This document shows positions 7,475 to 18,178 of a stretch of DNA of 64,000 nt, piece after piece. A program made the translations under genes and the position numbers. Positions within the stretch are counted from its first letter, which is position 1; the number at the start of each line of letters is the position of its first letter. Source of the DNA: Streptomyces shenzhenensis (lineage in GTDB: Bacteria > Actinomycetota > Actinomycetes > Streptomycetales > Streptomycetaceae); contig NZ_JAJONF010000001.1 of the NCBI RefSeq assembly GCF_021462265.1, positions 372,001-436,000 on the forward strand, read 5' to 3'. The notes beneath the pieces were generated by a model that had not been told where the DNA came from, made no database searches, and saw only the letters and a list, made by a program, of their open reading frames with translations.

Positions 7475-7912
7475 CTACCCTCGCTCGTGCGGGTCACGCA
7501 TTCGTACGCCGCGCTTCTTGAGTCGGTAGCGCACCGCGCAGCCAGTAACGCCCAGGCGATCGCCAACACGTTCCAGTGACAAGCCTTGGGCGTACAGTCG
7601 CTCAGCCTCGTCAACGTCCGCTTCGGTGAGGCGACGCCACCGAGGGGTGATGCCCTGGCGCTTGAGGAGGTTGCTCACCGTCTGGGGTGTCACCCCGAAC
7701 TGATCAGCAAGCTTTCGGAGCGTGCCACCGGCCTCGTACGCGGCAACAAGCTCTTTGAGCCGCTTCCCCCGAAGCTGCTTGGCTGTGCGTGGGGTGGGTC
7801 GGGGTTCCCGCTCCACCGGCGGCACGTCCGCCCGGGGAAGCGTGGCAACAAGGTGCCGGAGGGCCTGGAGCTGGGCCTTCGTGTTCCAGAGGGGAGCCGT
7901 ATCGCCCACCAC
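7475..7912 (-). CDS. Protein with two helix-turn-helix motifs, recombinase-tail or regulator type
   Basis: A 145-residue basic protein. Residues about 52-90 (LKELVAAYEAGGTLRKLADQ, then FGVTPQTVSNLLKRQG) form one clear HTH. Residues about 95-135 (ADVDEAERLYAQGLSLERVG, then DRLGVTGCAVRYRLKKRG) form a second. Similar paired HTH segments occur in the DNA-binding tails of serine recombinases and in small mobile-element proteins. No catalytic domain precedes it. The GTG at 7912 has no ribosome binding site, so the start is uncertain and the gene could be the surviving 3' part of a longer one. It sits at the border between island and core. Confidence 0.6.
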   Translation of the reverse strand: MVGDTAPLWNTKAQLQALRHLVATLPRADVPPVEREPRPTPRTAKQLRGKRLKELVAAYEAGGTLRKLADQFGVTPQTVSNLLKRQGITPRWRRLTEADVDEAERLYAQGLSLERVGDRLGVTGCAVRYRLKKRGVRMRDPHERG

Positions 7913-7917
7913 CGGGA

Positions 7918-7947
7918 GGCCGGTCTGCCTGTGCAGACCGGCCTTTT
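7918..7947. terminator. Perfect 11-bp hairpin at the island/core border
   Basis: GGCCGGTCTGC (7918-7928) and GCAGACCGGCC (7933-7943) pair perfectly around CTGT and are followed by TTTTG on the plus strand. It could terminate the exonuclease gene in the leftward direction. The T run faces rightward, however, where no upstream plus-strand gene survives. Confidence 0.6.
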
Positions 7948-7970
7948 GCGCGGTGTCGGCGCCCCGCCCC

Positions 7971-8702
7971 TCACGCCGCCGTGGGCAGTTCCGGCCGCAG
8001 TGGCCAGTACGTGTTCACCGTCTCCGCGGTGCCGCTGCGGGTGAACCACGCCTGGAGGCCACGCGCCTGTGCCGCGTGCCAGGTGGTCTGCAGGCTGTGC
8101 AGCTCGGCCGGGGTCAGGCGCTCCAGGCGGGGAGCGAACCGGCGGCCCAGCGCCCGTACCACCTCCAGCGAGGCGAGCGCGTCCGCGCCCGCGTCGTGAG
8201 CGCCTTCGAGCGTGACCTCGTAGTGCGCGCACAGGTCGGTCAGGGTGCGGCGACCCTTGCGGTAGCGGTCCAGATGCTTGTCCAGGACCCGGGGATCGAG
8301 GACGAGCAGAGGGCTCGCCTCGAACCAGCGGTCCAGCGAGGACGCCCGGTGACGGCGCAACTCGCGGTCCAGCAGGGTCAGATCGAACGGCGCGTTCATC
8401 ACCACCAGCGGGCGGTGCAGCGCCGCGTGCTCGGCCAGTTCCTCGGCTATCTCGTACATCACCGGCGCCGGCCAGCGGCCGTTGCGCTGCAGGTGTTCTT
8501 CCGTCAGCCCGTGCACCGCCGTCGCCGATTCCGGCACCGGCACGCCCGGGTTGACCAGCCAGCGGGTCACCCGGGGGCGGGTGCCCGGGGCGTCCTGGAC
8601 GACGACCGCGGCGGACACGATGCGATCGGTCTCCACGTCCACGCCCGTGGTCTCCGTGTCGAAGGCCGCCAAGGGCCCCTCGTACCAGCACGTCATGCCC
8701 AT
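7971..8702 (-). CDS. DnaQ-like 3'-5' exonuclease
   Basis: A DEDD-superfamily exonuclease of 243 residues. The Exo I motif FDTETTG is at about residues 14-20. An Exo II region (NAPFDLTLLDREL) follows, and the Exo III region contains GAHDAGADALASLEV, which supplies the late His/Asp residues. It resembles the epsilon-type exonucleases that Streptomyces genomes carry as stand-alone genes; a repair or editing role is inferred. The start could be either of the two in-frame ATGs (MGM), at 8702 or 8696. It is transcribed leftward, divergent from the DUF4365 gene. Confidence 0.85.
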   Translation of the reverse strand: MGMTCWYEGPLAAFDTETTGVDVETDRIVSAAVVVQDAPGTRPRVTRWLVNPGVPVPESATAVHGLTEEHLQRNGRWPAPVMYEIAEELAEHAALHRPLVVMNAPFDLTLLDRELRRHRASSLDRWFEASPLLVLDPRVLDKHLDRYRKGRRTLTDLCAHYEVTLEGAHDAGADALASLEVVRALGRRFAPRLERLTPAELHSLQTTWHAAQARGLQAWFTRSGTAETVNTYWPLRPELPTAA

Positions 8703-8864
8703 ACAACTCCTTGTTCACCTATGGCAGGTGACGTTCCGTCTTCTGCCCGTTTGGTGATACCCGGGCCGTTTGCGGCGTACGCCGGAAGGACACAACAGGA
8801 GTGCGGGTCTTTGCAGTTCAGCGGCCCGCCACGGGGAAACTGCCGGTTGGGAAGGCTGTTGGTC

Positions 8865-9431
8865 ATGGCGATAGCGCAGCCCGAACGGGGCGGGCTGCTG
8901 CCCGAACGTACGGGCCCTCATCGCGGCACACTCGCCACCACCGCCTGCATGGAGACACTGCAGGTGGGCTATCTGCACGCCGTCGCGGCGGCGGCCGGCT
9001 GCTCGCTGTCGCAGCCGTTCCCGGACAACGGCATCGACTGGCACGTCAGCCACGGCTCACCCGGTCACACCGTCGACGACGAGGTGACGATAAAGGTGCA
9101 GCTCAAGTGCACCTACCAGATCGCACCGAACCCCCCGGGACGTTTCTTCTCCTTCACGCTGGACAACGACCACCTGCGCAAGCTCGCCCGCACACCGGTG
9201 TCGGTGCACAAGATCCTGGTGGTGATGCTGGTACCGCGCTCCCAGGACGACTGGCTGCGCGCCAGCCACGACCGGCTCGATCTGCGCCACTGCTGCTACT
9301 GGGTCAACCTGGCAGGGCACCCGATCACCGGCCGGCACCGGACCACCGTGCGGGTCCCGACCTCGCGCATCTTCGACGACCGGGCGCTGTGCGAGATCAT
9401 GACGCGGGTCGGGACGGGAGGCAGACCATGA
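8865..9431 (+). CDS. DUF4365-domain protein
   Basis: A 188-residue cytoplasmic protein, started at the ATG at 8865 with GGGAAGG 9 bases upstream. The order of conserved parts (an early METLQVGYLHAVAAAAG helix, DNGIDW, then IKVQLKCTY, later LRHCCYWVNL) matches the DUF4365 family. This family has a restriction-endonuclease-like look, with an acidic residue in DNGID and QLK as a possible D...QxK site. Whether it is an active nuclease is inference. Its stop overlaps the start of the next gene (ATGA), so the two are translationally coupled. Confidence 0.8.
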   Translation: MAIAQPERGGLLPERTGPHRGTLATTACMETLQVGYLHAVAAAAGCSLSQPFPDNGIDWHVSHGSPGHTVDDEVTIKVQLKCTYQIAPNPPGRFFSFTLDNDHLRKLARTPVSVHKILVVMLVPRSQDDWLRASHDRLDLRHCCYWVNLAGHPITGRHRTTVRVPTSRIFDDRALCEIMTRVGTGGRP

Positions 9432-10663
9432 GGCGCCGTCCGTACGAGGAGCAGCTGCGGGAGGTCCGGCCGCATCCGGACGACCCGCACTGGAACCGTC
9501 CGCCCGAGCCCGCCGACGTAGACCCCGCCGTGCTCGGCGCACTGCTGCGCCGGCACGGCTGGCAGCGGCGCGGGGGAGCCCCGGGACGCTACGGCCGCTG
9601 GACCCCACCCGGGCCGGGCAGCACCGGCACCAGCCTGCTGGTACCCGAGAGCCGCGCCTTCCCGGACAGTGACGATCTGCTCGGGGAGGCGCTCACCGCT
9701 CTCGCGCGCCTCGGCACACCCGCCGCGCGCGAGGTGCTGGTGGGGCTCGCCGTGCCCAGCGACGAGATCCGCTGGTGGCGGGACGTGCCCAGCGGGCCGG
9801 CGGACGCCGCGTCCTGGACGGCCGAGGAGCAGCTGCGCACCGCGGCCCGGCAGACCCTGCTGGCCGGCGCGCTCGCCACCCGCGCGCGTGCGGGTTACTA
9901 CGGCGCCCGGCACAAGCGCGCGGCCGCCGCCATGCTGGAGTCCGTCCTCGTCGGCTCGGCGGAGGGCGGTCGCGGCCTGACCGCCTTCGTGCCCGTCGGC
10001 ACCGGCCGGCCCCTCGCCCTACGCCTCCACCAGGCCCTGTACGCCGCCCGCGAGGCCATCGACTACCAGCGGGCCACCGGCGGCATGGACGCCTTCGACG
10101 GAGCCGTCGAGGCGGGCGTCAGCCGGGAACTGACCGACGCCCTCGTCTTGCTCGTACGCGGGACGGAGGGCGCCCGGATGTCCGTCGAGTGGGCACCGGG
10201 CGCCGGGGTTCCCGACGACTGCGCGTCGACCACCGAGCCCGTCGAGTTCTCGCCCGGGGACCTGCCCGTGCTGCGCGAGGCCGGCGCCCGCTATCTGCGC
10301 GACGAACCCTCGGTCGCGGTCCGGGTCACCGGCGCCGTGGTGCGGATGCGCCGCTCGGAGCCGCGCGGCGAGGGCGCGGTACGGCTGCGGGTGATCGCCG
10401 GCGCCGAGGTGCCCTACCTCCGCGTCACGCTCGACGAGGAGGACTACCGGATCGCCGGGCAGGCCCACCTCGTGGGGCTCCCGGTGCGGGTGCACGGGCG
10501 GCTGGAGAGCCGGGGCGGCTTCCGGCGGCTGTCCAGCGCCTCCGGCGTCGTACCGGTGCAGGTGGACGAGTCCGACCGGGACCGGCTGCTGAAGTCGATC
10601 CAGGAGCACGCCGAAAGGGGGGCCTTCTTCGAGGAGGCGTGCGACGGGGACGAGCGCGACTGA
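9428..10663 (+). CDS. Conserved actinobacterial protein of unknown function
   Basis: A 411-residue protein started at the ATG at 9428, which overlaps the stop of the DUF4365 gene. I see no catalytic motif, signal peptide or membrane segment. It has a basic and proline-rich N-terminus, an alpha-helical middle with many Ala/Arg, and a C-terminal part (about 300-380) with alternating hydrophobic strands (VAVRVTGAVVRMRR, LRVTLDEEDY, GLPVRVHGRLESRGGFRRL) that could form an OB-like beta domain. Coupling to the DUF4365 protein suggests a joint function. The C-terminus is acidic. Confidence 0.75.
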   Translation: MRRRPYEEQLREVRPHPDDPHWNRPPEPADVDPAVLGALLRRHGWQRRGGAPGRYGRWTPPGPGSTGTSLLVPESRAFPDSDDLLGEALTALARLGTPAAREVLVGLAVPSDEIRWWRDVPSGPADAASWTAEEQLRTAARQTLLAGALATRARAGYYGARHKRAAAAMLESVLVGSAEGGRGLTAFVPVGTGRPLALRLHQALYAAREAIDYQRATGGMDAFDGAVEAGVSRELTDALVLLVRGTEGARMSVEWAPGAGVPDDCASTTEPVEFSPGDLPVLREAGARYLRDEPSVAVRVTGAVVRMRRSEPRGEGAVRLRVIAGAEVPYLRVTLDEEDYRIAGQAHLVGLPVRVHGRLESRGGFRRLSSASGVVPVQVDESDRDRLLKSIQEHAERGAFFEEACDGDERD

Positions 10664-10773
10664 CCCCGCACTGTCGGTAACCGTTTCGCAGTCGGTGGGG
10701 CCGGGTCGGTACGATCCGGTATTGCGCGCGCTCCTGGTATGGCGCCGCATCCACCTTCAGTCAGGAGAGACCG

Positions 10774-12750
<1,977 letters not shown>

Positions 12751-12781
12751 CCCCGCTCGGCTTCGAAGGAGCCCTCGGAGA

Positions 12782-13450
12782 TCACGGTCCCTTCTCCGGG
12801 GGCTTCTTCTCGTCCTCGCCCAGTGCGAACCGCTGCAGCAGCATGCTCGAGAACGATCCCGTGACCGTCCCCAGCAGTGCCAGACTGCAGGCCATCAGTC
12901 CCACCGCGACGACACGGCCCTCGGTGGTCACCGGGACGAAGTCGCCGTAACCGACGGTGGCGAGGGTTTCGCAGGTCCACCAGACGGATTCGCCGAAGGT
13001 GCGGATCGTGGCGTGGGGGGCCGAGTGTTCGGCCTGGTAGACGACGAGCGCGCCCGCGAATCCCAGCAGTGCGATCGACAACCCCGAGTAGAGCGCCACT
13101 CGCGCGTGCAGCGCGAGCCGGGGCTGCTTGCTCTTCCGGCGCTGCAGCGCCTCGTAGGTCCGCACGATCTGCAACGGCCGCAGCAGGGGCAGCAGCAGGA
13201 CGACGGCGTCCAGCCAGTGCCGCCGTACGAACCCCGGTCCTTCATGGCTGAGCCGCCAGCGCACCGCGAAGTCGAAGGCGAACAGTGCCCAGGCGCTGTA
13301 GGTCAGTGACAGGAGGACGGCGTGCACGGACGGTGCCAGGCCGGGCACCAGTACATGCACCGCGTACGCGCCCAGGAAGACCAGCGAGGCGGTGCCGAGC
13401 GGGATCTCGGCCACTCGCTCCCAGCGAGTCAGCCGGCTGTCGTCGTCCAT
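12782..13450 (-). CDS. Two-TM-type potassium channel protein
   Basis: A 222-residue membrane protein started at the ATG at 13450 (MDDDSRLTRWER). The upstream extension to 13531 has no membrane or domain content. Hydrophobic segments lie near residues 17-37, 43-60, 75-95 and 115-135. The K+ selectivity filter TVGYGD is in a pore loop near residue 180, followed by a last transmembrane helix (VAVGLMACSLALLGTVTG). The basic cytoplasmic linker RRKSKQPR and the overall layout match the voltage-gated-like ion channel superfamily without a full S4 charge array. It is transcribed against thrS, with only 31 bases between the stops. Confidence 0.88.
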   Translation of the reverse strand: MDDDSRLTRWERVAEIPLGTASLVFLGAYAVHVLVPGLAPSVHAVLLSLTYSAWALFAFDFAVRWRLSHEGPGFVRRHWLDAVVLLLPLLRPLQIVRTYEALQRRKSKQPRLALHARVALYSGLSIALLGFAGALVVYQAEHSAPHATIRTFGESVWWTCETLATVGYGDFVPVTTEGRVVAVGLMACSLALLGTVTGSFSSMLLQRFALGEDEKKPPEKGP

Positions 13451-13529
13451 CCGCCCAGCTTCGCCGCCGACCGCTTTGCCCCGGCCCCGGCGACACGCCG
13501 CGAACGGGCGAAGCCATATGCTGCTTGGC

Positions 13530-14078
13530 ATGACGAGTGAGCCGGAGCAGCAGATCGGAGTGGGGACGCAGGACGCGTTCCAGCGCCTGTGGACACCCCA
13601 CCGGATGGCCTACATCCAGGGTGAGAACAAGCCGACCGGTCCGGGGGCCGACGACGGCTGTCCCTTCTGCTCGATCCCGGCCAAGTCCGACGAGGACGGG
13701 CTCGTCGTCAGGCGCGGCGAGCACGTCTACGCGGTGCTCAACCTCTACCCGTACAACGGCGGCCACCTGATGACCGTCCCGTACCGCCATGTCGCCGACT
13801 ACACGGACCTCACCGGCCCGGAGACGGCCGAACTGGCCGAGCTGACCAAGCAGGCGATGACCGCGCTGCGCACGGCCTCGGGTGCCCAGGGCTTCAACAT
13901 CGGCATGAACCAGGGCTCGGTGGCGGGTGCCGGTATCGCGGCCCACCTGCACCAGCACATCGTCCCGCGCTGGGGCGGCGACACGAACTTCATGCCGGTG
14001 GTGGGCCACACCCGGGTGCTGCCGCAGCTGCTGGCGGACACCCGCAAGATGCTGGCCGAGGCCTGGCCGGCGGTGTAG
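13530..14078 (+). CDS. HIT-family nucleotide hydrolase/transferase
   Basis: A 182-residue histidine-triad protein. The triad is HLHQHIVP (about residues 141-148). CPFC (about 44-47) near the N-terminus and NLYPYNGGH are typical of the FHIT/Ap4A-phosphorylase-like actinobacterial branch, which acts on dinucleoside polyphosphates. The ATG at 13530 (MTSEPEQQ) is preferred over earlier frame starts, which run through the channel promoter region. The same HIT gene lies between thrS and pgsA in mycobacteria. Confidence 0.92.
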   Translation: MTSEPEQQIGVGTQDAFQRLWTPHRMAYIQGENKPTGPGADDGCPFCSIPAKSDEDGLVVRRGEHVYAVLNLYPYNGGHLMTVPYRHVADYTDLTGPETAELAELTKQAMTALRTASGAQGFNIGMNQGSVAGAGIAAHLHQHIVPRWGGDTNFMPVVGHTRVLPQLLADTRKMLAEAWPAV

Positions 14079-14084
14079 GCCCGA

Positions 14085-14134
14085 CGGTTTCCCTCCCCGG
14101 AAGACGGGTCCCCGGAACACGGGGAGGGGAACCG
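14085..14134. terminator. Bidirectional hairpin between the HIT gene and the convergent membrane gene
   Basis: CGGTTTCCCTCCCCG (14085-14099) pairs with CGGGGAGGGGAACCG (14120-14134), 15 bp with one G-T wobble. It lies between the two stop codons and can serve both convergent genes. Confidence 0.75.
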
Positions 14135-14140
14135 CCGCTG

Positions 14141-15784
14141 TCACGCGTCGTAGGTGTCGGCCTTCTTCGGCGCCGCGTCCTGGACCGACCCGCTGAGCGC
14201 TCCCGCCCGCGCGTTGAACTTGTCCATGTTGACGTCGTGCTCCTTGAGCACGGTGAACGCGGCCCGGTGCACCGCCCGGAGCACCGGCGTGGCCGCGCGC
14301 AGCGCGTCGTCGGCCATGAAGCGGTGCTTCCAGGGCTGGTCAGCCCAGGCGTGCCGGAGGCCGAACGGCTCGGGCAGGCCTATGGAACCGCCCAGCCACT
14401 TCAGCAGCGGCGGATACCAGCTGATCACCGCTCGCGCGCCCAGCCGGACCACCTCGTCCGGCGTCACCAGGGGCAGCTTGACGGTCCGGGTCTCCCAGAA
14501 CCTGACGGTCTTGGCTACCGTCTTGGTGGGGGCCTCGGGCTTGCCGCCGAACAGGCCGTTGACCGGTCCGAGGGCGTGTCCGGTGACCTCGATCCGCAAG
14601 GTCTCCTTCAGCACGGTGACGGTGGTCATCATCGTGATGATCAGGTCGCCGTTCCACAGGTGGGGCCACTGCACGCCCAGGTAGTGCCGTTCGCCCTTGT
14701 CGAAGTGGTTGTCGTTGCAGATCCGCTCCACGTCCGAGGGGCCCACCCGGTAGTCGGCCCCCTCGGGCCTGGGCACCGCCTTGGCGCCCTCTCCGACATG
14801 GGTGACGATCCAGTGCTTGACCTGCGGTGGCGGGAAGCCGCCGGTCTTCAGGTGCTGCCGGTGCAGCACGCTCAGCTCCTTCTCGATCTCCCGGACGACC
14901 GTCCAGGCACGGAACTCGTGGACGCCTTTGACCGGATCGAGCGGGACCAGCTCCTCGGCGAGGTGCCAGGAGCCCCACCGGGTGCCCATGCCGAGTATGC
15001 CCTTGGGACCGGCGTAGAAGACCGAGTTGGACTGCTGCTCGGCGCTGAGCCGGGCCAGGGACTGGCGCAGTTGCTCGGCGGCGGCCTGGTCGGGGCTGGT
15101 CGGCACCGCCTCCGGGACCTTGGCGCCGACGCTGCCGCCGGACAGCAGGCCGTCCCAGGCCGCGCGCAGGTCTCTCGCGGTGCGCTCGCACAGCCGCTTG
15201 GCCAGGTACCAGCCGACGGCCGGAAGCACGATGCAGCCGCGCGCGTACCATCCCCAGAAGCCGGTGAGCGGCATCCGGATCAGGAAGACGACCGCGAGGA
15301 CGCCGACGGCGGCCAGCAGGGCGCTGCCGAGCCCGGAGACCCGCTTGTTGTCGGCCTTCAGCATGGTGGCCCGGAGCTGGAAGACCCCCAGCCAGACCAG
15401 CAGACCGGGCAGGAAGAGCACGCCGCACAGGAGCATGACGGCGGTGAGCCGCAGGTCGCGTTCCCGGCGGATGCGGTTGGCCGCGAGGCAGTGCTCGACG
15501 ACCACCTGCGGTTCGCTGCCGAAGGACTGGATCAGGGGTTTGCGGCCGACCCCCAGCATGCGGTCGATGACCGCCTGGGAGTACGCCTCACCGAAGTTGG
15601 GCCGGAATATCTTCGCCCACTTGCGGCCCTCGTTGACCGTGGACTGGTGCCACTCGTTGTCGGCTTTCTTGATCTCCTCCATCGGCGTGTCCCGGTAGGC
15701 CGCCGACGCCAGGGCGTAGGTCGGTGCCTGCGCCTCGCCGCCCGGCCTGGGCACCTGTGGCCCGAAGAAGTCCTCGAAGCTCAT
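14141..15784 (-). CDS. Membrane protein of unknown function
   Basis: A 547-residue protein started at the ATG at 15784 (MSFEDFFGPQ), with a G-rich ribosome binding site just upstream; the longer frame to 15844 lacks one. It has a soluble N-terminus, two to four hydrophobic segments between about residues 113 and 200, then a large mixed domain with many charged residues and no enzyme motif that I recognise. It lies downstream of the EF-G-like gene on the same strand, separated by about 195 bases and a hairpin. No function can be assigned. Confidence 0.75.
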   Translation of the reverse strand: MSFEDFFGPQVPRPGGEAQAPTYALASAAYRDTPMEEIKKADNEWHQSTVNEGRKWAKIFRPNFGEAYSQAVIDRMLGVGRKPLIQSFGSEPQVVVEHCLAANRIRRERDLRLTAVMLLCGVLFLPGLLVWLGVFQLRATMLKADNKRVSGLGSALLAAVGVLAVVFLIRMPLTGFWGWYARGCIVLPAVGWYLAKRLCERTARDLRAAWDGLLSGGSVGAKVPEAVPTSPDQAAAEQLRQSLARLSAEQQSNSVFYAGPKGILGMGTRWGSWHLAEELVPLDPVKGVHEFRAWTVVREIEKELSVLHRQHLKTGGFPPPQVKHWIVTHVGEGAKAVPRPEGADYRVGPSDVERICNDNHFDKGERHYLGVQWPHLWNGDLIITMMTTVTVLKETLRIEVTGHALGPVNGLFGGKPEAPTKTVAKTVRFWETRTVKLPLVTPDEVVRLGARAVISWYPPLLKWLGGSIGLPEPFGLRHAWADQPWKHRFMADDALRAATPVLRAVHRAAFTVLKEHDVNMDKFNARAGALSGSVQDAAPKKADTYDA

Positions 15785-15885
15785 TCCCGCCCCCACTTGC
15801 CGCCATCCCGCTTCTGCGGCCTTCCCGACTTCCGTACTCCGCACACCTGTTGATCAAGTAGTCAGAGTATCCCCAGCCACCGACA

Positions 15886-15923
15886 GGCGTTCGGCGGACG
15901 GCCGAAGCCGCCCGCCGAACGCC
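15886..15923 (-). terminator. Branched hairpin after the EF-G-like gene
   Basis: GGCGTTCGGCGG (15886-15897) pairs with CCGCCGAACGCC (15912-15923), a perfect 12-bp stem. An inner CGGC/GCCG helix closes on CGAA. It lies between the stop of the EF-G-like gene and the start of the downstream membrane protein gene. Confidence 0.6.
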
Positions 15924-15979
15924 CCCGTTGCCGGCTGTCGCGCCCCCTGTTCCGCACCGCGGTTCCACTGCCGGACCGG

Positions 15980-18178
15980 CTAGGAGGCCTCTTTGGCCTG
16001 TTCGCGGATCTTCTCGGCGATCTGCGGCGGCATCGGCTCGTGCCGCGCGTACGAGCGGCTGAACCGCGCCGTGCCGTGCGAGAGGGAGCGCAGGTCGACC
16101 GCGTACCGGCCGATCTCGAATTCCGGTACCTCGGCCTTGACGAGGGTGCGTCCGCCGCTGGTCTGTTCGGTGCCCAGCACCCGGCCGCGCCGCCCGGACA
16201 GGTCGCTCATCACGGCGCCCACGTAGTCGTCGCCGACCAGCACGGACACCTCGGCCACCGGCTCGAGGAGATGGATCTTCGCGTCCGCCGCGGCCTCCCG
16301 CAGCGCCAGCGCGCCGGCCGTCTGGAAGGCGGCGTCGGAGGAGTCCACCGAGTGCGCCTTGCCGTCGAGCAGCGTGACCCGCACGTCGACCAGCTGGTAG
16401 CCGGCGGCGACCCCCTTGACGGCCTGGGCCCGGATGCCCTTCTCCACCGACGGGACGAACTGCCGGGGCACCGCGCCGCCGACCACCTTGTCGACGAACT
16501 CGATGCCGGAGCCGCCAGGCAGGGGTTCCACCTCGATCTCGCAGATCGCGAACTGCCCGTGTCCGCCGGACTGTTTGACGTGCCGGCCGCGTCCGGCGGA
16601 CTTCTCGGCGAACGTCTCCCGGAGGGACACCTTGTGCGGTACGACGTCGACCTGGACGCCGTATCGGCTGCGCAGCCGTTCCAGGGCGACGTCCGCGTGC
16701 GCCTCGCCGAGGCACCACAGCACCACCTGGTGGGTGTCCTGGTTCTGTTCGAGCCGCATGGTGGGGTCTTCGGCGACCAGCCGGGCGAGGCCCTGCGAGA
16801 GCTTGTCCTCGTCGGCCTTGCTGTGCGCCTCGATGGCGAGCGGCAGCAGCGGGTCGGGCATCTGCCACGGCTCCATGAGCAGCGGGTCGTCCTTGCCGGA
16901 GAGGGTGTCGCCGGTCTCCGCCCGGCCGAGCTTCGCCACGCAGGCGAGGTCGCCGGCGATGACGTGGGTGACCGGGCGCTGCTGTTTGCCGAACGGTGTG
17001 GACAGGGCGCCGATCTTCTCGTCGACGTCGTGGTCCTCGTGGCCGCGGTCGGCGAGTCCGTGCCCGGAGACATGGACCGTCTCGTCGGGGCGCAGGGTGC
17101 CGGAGAAGACCCGGACCAGCGAGACCCGGCCGACGTACGGGTCGGAGGCGGTCTTGACCACCTCGGCCACCAGCGGGCCGCCGGTGTCGCACGGCTTGAT
17201 GTCGCGCGGTGTGCCGTCGATGGTGGTGACCTCGGGCGTGGGGTGCTCGAAGGGGGTCGGGAAGCCGCCGGTGACCAGCTCCAGGAGCTCGACCGTGCCG
17301 AGGCCCTGGCGGGCGCCGTCGGCGGCCGGGGCGGCCGCCAGGACCGGGAAGAAGGCGCCGCGTGCCACGGCCCGCTCCAGGTCCTCGATCAGCGTCTTGA
17401 CGTCGATCTGCTCGCCGCCCAGATAGCGGTCCATGAGCGTCTCGTCCTCGCTCTCCGAGATGATCCCCTCGATGAGCCGGTTGCGGGCCTCCTCGATGTC
17501 CGGCAGCTGGTCGGGTCCCGGCTCGGACTCCTTGCGCTCCCCCGTGGAGTAGTCGAACAGTTTCCCTGTGAGCAGGCCGACCAGCCCGGTCACGGGCGCG
17601 TGCCCGTCCGGGCCCTGCGGGCCGTGCAGCGGCAGGTAGAGGGGGAGTACGGCGTCGGGGTCGTCGGCGCCGAACGCCTCGGCGCACACCCGGGTCATCT
17701 CCTGGAAGTCCGCGCGGGCGGCCTCCAGGTGCGTGACGACGATCGCCCGCGGCATCCCGACCGCCGCGCACTCCTCCCAGACCATCCGGGTCGAGCCGTC
17801 CACCCCGTCCGAGGCCGAGACGACGAAGAGGGCCGCGTCCGCGGCGCGCAGACCGGCCCTGAGCTCTCCGACGAAGTCGGCGTATCCCGGGGTGTCCAGG
17901 ATGTTGATCTTGATTCCGTTCCACTCGACCGGTACCAGCGACAGCTGTACGGAGCGCTGCTGCCGGTGCTCGATGTCGTCGTAGTCCGAGACGGTTGCGC
18001 CGTCCTCCACCCGGCCCGCCCGGTTCACCGCTCCCGCGGTCAGCGCGAGAGCCTCCACCAAGGTGGTCTTGCCCGATCCGGAGTGGCCGACCAGCACCAC
18101 ATTCCGTACAGACGCGGGGTGGTCGGCCGCCCTTGCCCTGCCGGCGGCTCCGGGGTGTTCCTTGGCCTTGTCGCCCAT
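15980..18178 (-). CDS. EF-G-like translational GTPase (EF-G2 type)
   Basis: A 732-residue protein with the domain order of elongation factor G: a G domain (P-loop GHSGSGKTT near 31-39, DTPGYADF), then domains II to V ending in a C-terminal EF-G fold (YAVDLRSLSHGTARFSR). The usual NKxD specificity motif is replaced by VTHLE in GMPRAIVVTHLEAARADF. The switch I region also differs from true EF-G. It is therefore not the housekeeping EF-G but the paralogue common in actinobacteria, possibly a ribosome-associated GTPase of specialised use. The ATG at 18178 is followed by an acidic/basic unstructured start. It diverges from the phosphatidylinositol operon. Confidence 0.88.
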   Translation of the reverse strand: MGDKAKEHPGAAGRARAADHPASVRNVVLVGHSGSGKTTLVEALALTAGAVNRAGRVEDGATVSDYDDIEHRQQRSVQLSLVPVEWNGIKINILDTPGYADFVGELRAGLRAADAALFVVSASDGVDGSTRMVWEECAAVGMPRAIVVTHLEAARADFQEMTRVCAEAFGADDPDAVLPLYLPLHGPQGPDGHAPVTGLVGLLTGKLFDYSTGERKESEPGPDQLPDIEEARNRLIEGIISESEDETLMDRYLGGEQIDVKTLIEDLERAVARGAFFPVLAAAPAADGARQGLGTVELLELVTGGFPTPFEHPTPEVTTIDGTPRDIKPCDTGGPLVAEVVKTASDPYVGRVSLVRVFSGTLRPDETVHVSGHGLADRGHEDHDVDEKIGALSTPFGKQQRPVTHVIAGDLACVAKLGRAETGDTLSGKDDPLLMEPWQMPDPLLPLAIEAHSKADEDKLSQGLARLVAEDPTMRLEQNQDTHQVVLWCLGEAHADVALERLRSRYGVQVDVVPHKVSLRETFAEKSAGRGRHVKQSGGHGQFAICEIEVEPLPGGSGIEFVDKVVGGAVPRQFVPSVEKGIRAQAVKGVAAGYQLVDVRVTLLDGKAHSVDSSDAAFQTAGALALREAAADAKIHLLEPVAEVSVLVGDDYVGAVMSDLSGRRGRVLGTEQTSGGRTLVKAEVPEFEIGRYAVDLRSLSHGTARFSRSYARHEPMPPQIAEKIREQAKEAS

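Noticed and set aside
7840..7947. tRNA gene or tRNA fragment as an integration site
   Set aside because: I could not find a T-loop with GTTCRA and a matching acceptor stem on either strand; only the hairpin is clear.
7722..9431. 569-residue frame reaching far upstream of the DUF4365 protein
   Set aside because: Similarity and ribosome binding site support a start at 8865. The upstream part crosses the exonuclease gene on the other strand.
10664..10773. T-box or other riboswitch ahead of thrS
   Set aside because: The gap is only 110 bases and lacks the conserved T-box sequence and specifier arrangement.
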